From the NCBI GenBank assembly GCA_027563935.2, contig CM050453.2, positions 86,464,665 through 86,528,664 on the forward strand: a DNA stretch of 64,000 nucleotides, given 5' to 3'. Positions within the stretch are counted from its first letter, which is position 1. Each line of letters begins with the position of its first letter. Below are positions 55,701 to 64,000 of the stretch, in pieces. Under the pieces are notes generated by a model. The model was not told the DNA's origin. It made no database searches and saw only the letters and a list, made by a program, of their open reading frames with translations. A program made the position numbers and the translations under genes. Source of the DNA: Costus lasius (Eukaryota; Streptophyta; Magnoliopsida; Zingiberales; Costaceae).

Positions 55701-58700
55701 ATCAAGTTAAGATGTATTTATAATAGTGTTGTGTAGTTGATGTTGAGTTACATATATCAGATGTTGTTTTGATACAGCTGCCTTTATAATTTGGTTATTT
55801 GTCATGTTACAAGGTTTGAGAGTATACTAACAAATTTTATTGTCACATCTTTATTAGTGGTCTAGTTGAGGCATGACATGTAGACATTAGAGTAAAATCA
55901 ATATAAATTTCTTATTTGCATTGGTATTACTTTTGTGTAGATTAATTGTTATAATCTTAGTGATATTAGTAATTAATTTGATCTTAAAGTGCCATTTTAC
56001 ATCATAATATAATTATATCATAATTATCTTATTTACATTCATACTCTATTTATTAGATTAAATAACTTATTAAACTTGCAAAAAAAGGAAGGAAAACTAG
56101 TCTACATCATAGCATAGTTAGATTTTCTATGTTGCCTAGGAAAACTGGTCTAATTGCACTAGATTAAATTAGACTAAACTAGGTAAGACTAGGATTGAAC
56201 TTGGTCTAAATCAGCTTGAACTGATTAAAATCAAGGTGAACTAGTTTGAATTAGATCGAGCCAAACAAAATTGGGGTGAACAAGGGTTGAAACAAGGTGA
56301 ACTGAATCCCAATTATGCTAAATCACTTCAGTACATAGCTGATGACAATTAGAAATGTTTTAATCTAAAATATGTTACTGTATAACATATTTTGATTTTT
56401 CTTATCTTATTGTAACACATTAACAAATATGTAATTGCATGCATGTAAAATATGATTACATCATGATTAAAAGCATATACTAAATCCTAAACTAATTGAG
56501 ACTTCACAAGTCACTCTAATACTATTGTTAGGATAACATGTATAGAATATCACATCAAAAATAAAAATTTTACTTTCCCACCACAGATCCATGCGAAAGA
56601 GAAGCCAACCTAAACTAATTGGGACTATGCTAGTTACTCTAATACTATTGTTAGATAAAATATATAAAATATCACAGTGAAAATAAAAATTTTTAGTTTC
56701 CCACTAAGGATTTATGCGAAGGAGAAGTCAATTAGTTGATTGAGAAATGTACCTTCTCAAATCACTCAAGCAAGAGCATATAAGTTTGGCCTCTATGGAA
56801 TAGTACCTCCCTATCTGCTCTCTGGAGTGTAGAGTGGAGGCTTTCTTCTACTTGTCTCTCACATGTAGAAGAGTGGGTAGTAGCTAAGAGATAATATCTA
56901 GGGTTTCTTCAAGCAAGCAAAACATATTCTCCACTTATTTATATGGAAGTGACAGATAAAACCTTAGGGTTTCCATATGTGATGGTGCCTCCAAAATTCA
57001 TAGAAGGCGCCTCCACATGTAGTCAATCCACGTGTTTACATCTCATATATGACATTTAAAATTTGAATTCAAATTTTTAATTCAAATTATAAAAAAACAT
57101 CACATTCATGATTCAATATTAGAATTTTTTGCCACTTAGTGATTGGTATCACGGTCATGCCATTCGATAGCTCTTGCTAAAATAAAATTCCAATTTGATC
57201 TTTGTATGTGACCAAGTAGAAAGATGATAAAGACATACCACAATTTTATTTCCATACAAGTGGAACCTATAGATTCAAATTTTTAGTGATTTAGAATATT
57301 GATTGAGTTATATTTCTTTATTACATTATGTTTATTATTTATTGATGTTTTAGATCTTAGAGAATAATTATAATTGACCATTAGTAAAAGTAATGTAAAA
57401 TAATCTCAAAGCCAATTGGTCATGATTTTTTGTTTTTTTTTTCGATGCTTTTTGCTTTAGCAAAAATGTTGACATGTTAAATATTTGAAAATGGGAGAAT
57501 TTTTTTAAAAAAATTTGTCTATTTTTTGCATTTAAATTTGTATCATACTCTACCATCGAGGCAATGCAACAATGTGAGTGCAATTGTGGGGATTTCTAAC
57601 TTTGATAGAAATTTCTATGAAGCACATATAGATGACATTAATGACGGGTGCTAAGAGGCCCCTAAAGTAGAAAGATCCCGATTGTCTAATAGGCATGATG
57701 GTTAAACTTGGAGCATTGACAGAGTAGTGTGCAAAGGCTAAGCGTTAATGTGGATCTATGAAAAGAGACCCTTCCTTTAGTACCATCTTGATGTCGTTTA
57801 GATTTTTAGGGCACACTAAAATCGGCATAAGCTAGAAAAGCTCCAATTTGGAGCTTTCTCACATCTTTTAGTTTTTTACACTTCGAGTTCCGTGTCAAGA
57901 CGAGTCAAATAGGCCTTAGTCATCCAAATTAAAGTTACCTCATTAGAAGGTGAGGGCACCATTGGAGATACATGCAAGTAGAGAAAGAATTGAGAATTTT
58001 CTCGGATGCTTTCCCTTCAACGCTCATGTTAGCTAGAGTTTACTAGAGTGCGGTGGGAGAATTGATTACCCTCATGTGAACAATTGTATGGGCATTTAGT
58101 TCGCATGTCTCATGATATATGCAAGTAAGGTATTTATAAGCTTACCTAGGGCACAACATCACGTAAGTATTATGAGTTATCATGTGACGTGATATGTTAT
58201 AAGTGGGAGGATTCAAGTAATTACCAAGAGGCAGCATAGAGTGAACTATAGTCTATAGGTGATGGGTGTAGAACTAAATGGTCCTTGGAATAGTTTTTTA
58301 TTTTTATTTATTTATTTATTTTTAGGTCCTTGGAATAGTTAGATTTCTACTTGTGTCAAGTCAAATTAACAAACATATCCTTGGGAATCTAAGAGATTAG
58401 TTCTTTGGCTTTTCAAGGCCTTGTATTTTGTCTTAGGGTGTTAGGCCTTCAATTCCTAGTATAGGCATCTCATGGTTTGTGTCCATCTAACATCTCAAAC
58501 ACTTATAATACAAGACTTTTAATACTTCAGACCTTCTCTACCTTTGGTGTAAATTTTGTTTCCCAATTAATACTTGAGACTTTTCTAAAATCAGTATAGA
58601 ACACACAAACTTCATCATTTCTCTTTAATACTCATGTTCAATTCTTTGGTGGAGTTTGCTAACTTGGATACATTTGGTTTACAAATATATATTTCAATCA

Positions 58701-59210
58701 ATTGAAGAATCCCCAAAAGTAGGGCAACAATGCCTTATTGCCAAACGCAAGTGTATACCACATCAATTGTCATATTTTATGGTTCTTGCATTTATCTGAA
58801 GGAATATGTTAAGTGATTTTTGCGTATATGAAAAAGGCCACAGTACTGATTTTTTATGTTCCAAACAGTGATTGTCTCTCAGGTAGCAAATAAAAAATGT
58901 CAGTCAAAATATAAATAAGGAGAGAATAACACTAATATTCAAAATTAGTTTGATTAGACCAGCGGTGTAGCGATACATTCAAACCAGCTCAACTTTCACA
59001 AGCTTAATTGAAGCATCAATTAACTTTTAGCGACGTAGAAATTTAGCATCTCGAATAATGTACATAGAAGAACGACCATTGCGATCTCAGAGATAGCAGT
59101 AGCAAATTCAAGTTGATAGCAAATCTAAGCAAATGTTGGAGCTCTTCAACAACAGGCATATGTAATACGGATATGCCAAATACTTTGCCAGGGTGTGGTG
59201 CGTTTAGATA
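55701..59210. other. AT-rich intergenic DNA, few landmarks
   Basis: No gene recognised. 56140-56300 is a loose array of GACTAAACTAGG-like words. 56480-56720 contains a diverged tandem duplication. GGTCCTTGGAATAGTT occurs twice near 58273 and 58326. The 58.9-59.2 kb part may be the 3' untranslated end of the exon at 59211. Confidence 0.45.
56480..56725. repeat. Diverged tandem duplication, unit about 125-130 bp
   Basis: Two copies share AAACTAATTG, ACTCTAATACTATTGTTAG, AAAATAAAAATTTT, TTTCCCAC and TTATGCGAA/CATGCGAA-type words in the same order. It may be part of an old LTR. Confidence 0.65.
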
Positions 59211-59264
59211 TCAGTCGAATAGCCACTCGTCGCAGAAGACAATCATAGCATGCGAAAATGGCAC
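59211..59264 (-). other. Possible last exon of a minus-strand gene
   Basis: On the minus strand a good acceptor (TTCTTTCGCAG) is followed by a short open stretch, VPFSHAMIVFCDEWLFD, and a TGA at 59211-59213. It reads like a real C-terminal exon, but I do not recognise the protein and could not find upstream exons with certainty between 59265 and 59889. The Gypsy insertion at 59890 may separate it from the rest of its gene. It could also be chance. Confidence 0.25.
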
Positions 59265-59889
59265 CTGCGAAAGAAATCAATCAATTTCATCCAAAACATT
59301 ATATACTAGTCCGGCAGACTTGAATTCAGCATAACGAGATGCAGAAAATGCAAATCTAGACTAAAGCAGCAACCTTCTCACTACATAAAAATAATACAAA
59401 GTCTAGTATAAAATTTGTTCACTGTTTTACTAAAGATTAGAAGTTCTAAATTGAAAACAAAATCTAAATAACATATTTTTTCTATTTTCAGTTTACTTCT
59501 TAAGAAACAGAAATTTTCTTAGGATTTTTTTCTTTTTTTTTTTGGTTTCAGAAACATCCTGCTAAATATATTTTCAATTCTATTTCACTTTTGCGCCCAA
59601 AACAAAAACTAAAAATAATCATACAAAGCGAGGCCTAGAGACTTCAACACACAATATCATGCAATGTAGGGGATAAAGAAAGATTGACATGACTGAAACT
59701 AAAAATGTTAACGCACTTTCCTTCCATACATTAAACGCAATCACTACTGCACCTGGCCATGCAATCGATAAAATAAGGCGATAAGTTAAATATTGTAATG
59801 GCATGCTCTTATTAGACAGTCTAATCTACCTATTCTATATTGTAAAATGAAGCCTTCAGCCGCTCCTCTAAGTTGACACATGGTAAGAC
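59265..59889. other. Unassigned, possibly intron
   Basis: AT-rich with T runs, lying between the possible exon and the Gypsy LTR. No clear exon was identified. Confidence 0.3.
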
Positions 59890-61976
59890 TGTTACGTCCG
59901 TGATAAAAACGGACGAAAAAGATAATATTTTAAAATAAAATATTGGTAAAAGTTGAATGATGGGACGTTTCTGGAAACGGTGGTCAAGCCCATCTCCTCC
60001 CATCACTTGTTGTCGCCGCGCTCACTTTCTCCCTCTTTATTTCCCCCGTCGCCCGCGTCTCCCATCACGATCGAACGAAACAAAAGCTCGTTCCTTTCGT
60101 TGAATCCACTCCCGCTCTCCCTTCCCGAGCGCCTCCACCCCCATCCGGCGACCATTCCGGCGAGATTCGGCGCCGGCAAGACCCAAATCCGCTTCATGCG
60201 AGCAGATTCCGGCGAAACTCTCTCTTTCTCCTCCTCTCTCGCGTCCGACGGAAAAGCTTCAGATCCGACGTCCGACGCGTCTCCGGCGACTCCAGCGACC
60301 TTCCTCTGGCCTCGGCGGACGTTTCCGCCACTAGCCGACGCCTCCCCGACACTTTCTTCTCCGGCTCCGGCGAGTTGCGCGAACGGCGCCGCCGAGCCTT
60401 CGACCTCAGATCTACGCGGCCTCCGGCGTCTCCCTGGGAAACGGACTGTACGGCCGGACTCACCTCGCCGGCGGCTTCCTCGTGGCACTTCGAAAATTCC
60501 GATCGGTCACCAAAAGTATTGTTCCGGCGATCACTGTAGCGGCGGCGCTACTGTTCCGGCGAACTTCGAGTTCCATGCTGACGACTCGGTTACACGCCCG
60601 TGGTTGGTTCTCGCGTATCCTGACTTCCGGTGGTGATTATTGCGTTCGCACGTGGCTGCGAACTAGGTTAGTACTCGTATTCCGTCTCCGTACAGGTATT
60701 ATACGAACGCATGCGAACATAACCCTAGACTCACGTACACCTGTTAAACTTGACTTAATAACTTGGTACGACCTGATTAGCATAATGAAACCGGATTAGC
60801 ATGTTAATTGTTGTTAAATGGATTAAAATAGAATGGTGTGACTTATACATGATTTACTCTGTTAGGTCCTGTTGATTGATACTTGACACTGTGTTGGTTG
60901 GATCTGTACTGTTCGGCTATTGTTGAGGTAGGGATTCTACCTCTGTTACGGTGCCAACCGCATGTGTAGTTAGCGGCACCTCCCTTATTGCTTCTTAGCA
61001 CTATTGATTACTGCTCTAATTCCCGTTCTACTCTGCGTATATTCCTGTTGACATAAACTATTGCATGAAACATGGTATGAGTATTTTCGGTTCTTGCATG
61101 TTTACTTGTAGTTAGTAGGTGGTATGAGTTCTGTATATGTACATTGAGGATTGACTGTCTAGCGATAGACATGTCAATATACCTCAGATACTGCCTGTGA
61201 GATTTCTGTCGAGACTGTATGATCGTCTCTGACCGAGAGAGTCCGACGTTATGGGCTTGAGGTCTGTTATCAACCCAATGAGGGGTTGTACTGAGTGTAG
61301 GACGCTACACTAGCGGGCTGTCGACGGACAGTCGTCTCTACTGTTCGGGGAGCCATCAGTAGGGACCACTCTTTTATAGAGTTGCGGGTCATGGACCACT
61401 GCTGTACCAGCTCCCAGATTTTATCTGTGTATGAGGATACATATATATTGATTTGTAGATTGAGATTTGATTATACTCTATATGGTCATATAGAGTCTTG
61501 GTTGTAGTCTGGTAATTCCCTGTATCTGATCATGCACCATATCATTGTAATATCCCTACTTAGCCTCCGGCTAACCCCCCTTCGGTTTGCCTCCAGGTTC
61601 AGGAGTGGCTCCATCTGGAGCGGAGTAGATAGTTAGTAGTTGACCCCCAGTCTGGGTGGGTTGTGATGCATCTTGGTCTGTTGTTATTTTATGTTATGGA
61701 CTCTGTCGACCGCTGCGCCGGTCATGTTATCTGTTGGTTTGTCGACCGCTGTGCCGGTCCTGTTGTTGTTATTTCTGTTGACCGCTGCGCCGGTTTATAT
61801 TTCGTATCTGTCGGTGTTGTATTATGGATATTTAAGGCCGGGCTGGCCTTTGTTTAGACTATTTTATTTCAGTCTGTACCTTTCGGTTGTCAGGAGTGAT
61901 TGACAGATACAGTGTTGTGCGTCCCGAGGTCCGGGATTCCCGGCGTGGGATCCGGGTAGATTTTTGGGGCGTAACA
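59890..61976 (+). repeat. 5' LTR, 2087 bp
   Basis: Starts TGTTACGTCC and ends GGGCGTAACA, short inverse ends. A hairpin stands right at the start: CGTCCGT (59895), GATAAAA, ACGGACG. Another lies at 61151-61177: TTGAC, TGTCTA, GCGA, TAGACA, T, GTCAA. A 227-residue frame at 59953-60636 is low-complexity LTR text, not a gene. Confidence 0.9.
61698..61800 (+). repeat. Three 36-bp tandem units with a hairpin in the LTR
   Basis: Units begin GTCGACCGCTGCGCCGGT, GTCGACCGCTGTGCCGGT and GTTGACCGCTGCGCCGGT. The first two keep a GACCG/CGGTC stem around a six-base loop. Confidence 0.8.
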
Positions 61977-61980
61977 ATTA

Positions 61981-61992
61981 TGGTATCAGAGC
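61981..61992 (+). other. Primer binding site for initiator Met tRNA
   Basis: TGGTATCAGAGC, four bases after the LTR end. Confidence 0.92.
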
Positions 61993-62138
61993 TTAGGTTC
62001 AGGATCTTCCATGGGACATAAGGACTTAGGATCAAATCTTAGAATTTAAGATTCGCGTTAGTGTTAATCGCATTTGATCATATTAATCTGTGATTTTAAT
62101 TAACGTGACCATTTGTTGTTGTTGATGCGTTACAGGAA

Positions 62139-64000
62139 ATGGCACCAAAGAAAAGTTCCCGTCTTGGACGAGTGGCGGGATTAGCTCGAGAAGCACTGAG
62201 TGTGCCACTCAGCTGGATGCGTAAAGCTTCAGGTTCTAGCAGTGAGAGAAGGGAAGAACCCTCTGTAGCTGCCCCACGTATTCAATACGACGACGACGTT
62301 AGTGAAGTGGAAAGTAGATGACACGCACCAGAACCTCCGGTCCAAGAACCTCCACGGCGTAGAGCGCGTGAAACTCCCTCGACTGCAGTGTTGGAGTTAG
62401 CGTCTCGCTTTACCACCATGGGGGAACGACGATTTGGAGTGTTTTCTGGAAAGCCAGACCCGTGGGAAGCCACCAATTGGCTGGAGAGTGTGATAGACAC
62501 ATTGAATATATTGGGATGCCCTAATGACCAACGGGTGAAATTGGTAATTTATTTCTTTCAGGGTGACGCCAAGGCGTGGTTTGCGGGGCTTGAACAGACT
62601 ATTGGAGGAGCCCGCTATGATTGGGACATTTTCTGTGGGGCCTTCCATACCGAGTACTTCCCTAGGACTTTTCGAGAGACGCTGCGTCAAGAATATGTCA
62701 ATTTGGAGCAGAATGGGCGTTCTGTAGATGAATACTTAGCGGACTTCCAGCGGTTGTCGGCAATGTTCCCCACTGTGACCCCTACAGTCGAAGATAAGTC
62801 AGAACAGTTTATTCGTGGATTAGACCCTGAAATTTCACGAGGGACCAACTCAGCTCCTCTTGAGGACTTTTCAGCTGTGGTCGCTATGGCGCGCCGAACT
62901 GAGCAGCGCGAAAAGGCTATTGATCAGAAGCGGCGCAAGGGCAAAGCACCCGCCTCGAGCCATTCTAGGGAGTCTGGGATTTCTGCCAGCCGGAGTCCAC
63001 CTATGTAGCGTTCTAGTGCTCGTTCGATCCAGCCGGGTCGGAAATCATGGGCCCCAGGGTCCATATCTACTCGCTCCTTCCAATCGCCTCCGCCAAGTGT
63101 TGGGTCTTCTCCGGATACGAGGGCTTGCTATCAGTGTGGGGAGGTGGGCCATATTTCTCGGGACTGCCCACTTCAGTACATTCAGTGCCACTACTGTCAT
63201 GAGATGGGCCACTACAAAAACCATTGTCCAAATAGGGGCAAGCAGCCTCAGGTTGCCCCTAGTACACAGAGATCTGCTCCACCAGCTCGACGAGGACAGC
63301 CTCGACCTCCTCGCCGCGGTCACACTGCACCGACTCCCCAGGGCAGACCGCAGCAGACACCCGCGACGGGCCAGACTTATGCGCTGACTGAGCAGGATGC
63401 ACAGCGCGAGACGGGCAACGTCATGCGAGGTATCATTTCAGTATTCAGTACACCTGCATGCTTATTGATAGATACTGGTAGCTCGCACTCCTTTATTTCG
63501 TATGCTTACGTAAAAAAGTTGAAATTAGAACCAGTTTTCTCTCAACATGATATGACGGTATCTGTACCCTCTGGGGGTACGTTACGATCGTACTTAGAGG
63601 TACAGCAGTGTCCTCTGAATTTCAACGGATTGATTATATACTCGGATCTGATGTTACTGGAATTCTCAGATTTCAAGATTATTCTTGGAATGAATTGGTT
63701 GTCTTATAACCGTGTGGTGGTTGATTGCGATGACTGCACGGTGATATTCAAAGGTCATGATTATATGACATACACATTTTCTGGAGTATCCGGTCAGATT
63801 GCTCCTATAATTTCTGCTATGCAAGCCAGGAGGTTACTTAGCAGTGGATGTCATGGTTATCTTATGTCTATTGTTGATACGGGGGATCAGACCCCGATTC
63901 CTGTCGAACGTGTGCCAGTTGTCAGGAAATTTCTTGATGTATTTCCTGAGGACTTACCTGGATTGCCACCCAACAGGGATATAGACTTTGCTATTGATCT
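62139..64000 (+). pseudogene. Gypsy gag-protease(-pol), two stops, incomplete at window end
   Basis: One frame from ATG 62139 to the window end, broken by TGA 62319-62321 and TAG 63006-63008 only. Gag capsid part: GVFSGKPDPWEATNWLE, VKLVIYFFQGDAKAWF and EYFPRTFRETLRQEYVNLEQ. Next come two zinc knuckles in a row, CYQCGEVGHISRDC and CHYCHEMGHYKNHC. The protease has LLIDTGSSHSFIS and the later block IILGMNWLSYNRVVVDCDD. The frame reaches FLDVFPEDLPGLPP, the usual start of the reverse transcriptase region. The first stop would cut gag after 60 residues, so this copy is probably inactive unless read through. Confidence 0.9.

Larger units (their letters stand above)
59890..64000 (+). mobile_element. 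Ty3/Gypsy element (Tekay/Del-like), right part outside window
   Basis: The 2087-bp 5' LTR is followed by a Met primer site, gag, protease and the first residues before reverse transcriptase; the rest runs off the window. The five bases before it are AAGAC, expected again after the 3' LTR. Only two stops are seen in 1.86 kb of coding sequence, so it is fairly young. An older relative is at 51.4-55.7 kb. Confidence 0.92.

Noticed and set aside
59953..60636. 227-codon plus-strand ORF near the start of the Gypsy LTR
   Set aside because: It lies wholly within the LTR, is low in complexity, and no protein family is recognised.

Overview
This is a 64 kb stretch of nuclear DNA from a flowering plant, probably a monocot. 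It carries plant Copia, Gypsy, Harbinger and hAT elements and two intron-less PPR genes. The PPR genes and a captured gene piece have very GC-rich 5' ends, a compositional gradient common in monocots. I cannot name the species. Most of the window is nested transposable elements. No bacterial features, CRISPR array, rRNA or convincing tRNA gene were seen.

Layout: (1) 1-8907, a young Copia retrotransposon (right LTR 6961-8907; left LTR cut by the window edge) with three in-frame stops and a leader rich in hairpins. (2) 8908 to about 13.9 kb, an older minus-strand Copia element whose 3' LTR was hit by the first one; its gag region carries a 309-bp near-perfect palindrome with TG/CA ends and a 5-bp target duplication. 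(3) 15.14-22.63 kb, a decayed PIF/Harbinger DNA transposon with a DDE transposase, a Myb/SANT-like second protein and an internal minisatellite of about 83 bp. (4) 22.6-27.3 kb, AT-rich DNA with Copia and LINE fragments. (5) 27387-38474, a dead Ty3/Gypsy chromovirus (278/279-bp LTRs, duplication AACTC). It is split by a 5287-bp insertion (30946-36232, duplication CTTAA) that has no recognised LTRs, holds three families of hairpin repeats with compensated stems, and carries the last exon of a PP1 phosphatase gene.

(6) 39297-41567 (-), a P-class PPR gene. (7) 41.6-47 kb, MITEs, a candidate solo LTR and a Copia integrase scrap. (8) 47046-49082 (+), a PPR-DYW organelle RNA-editing factor. (9) 50.0-55.7 kb, a hAT-type MITE, the tail of an old Gypsy element, a Harbinger-type non-autonomous element that has picked up the N-terminal exon of an RNF113/Cwc24-like splicing factor, and a second hAT MITE. 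(10) 55.7-59.9 kb, AT-rich DNA with a possible last exon on the minus strand. (11) 59890-64000, the 5' LTR, primer site and gag-protease part of a large-LTR Gypsy element that runs off the window.

The only host genes that look intact are the two PPR genes, both predicted to act on organelle RNA. They sit about 5.4 kb apart and point away from each other. The points most worth checking are the 5.3-kb insertion with covarying hairpins and the PP1 exon, the hairpin cluster in the young Copia leader, the palindromic element at 13.2 kb, and the gene-carrying Harbinger element at 52.3 kb.
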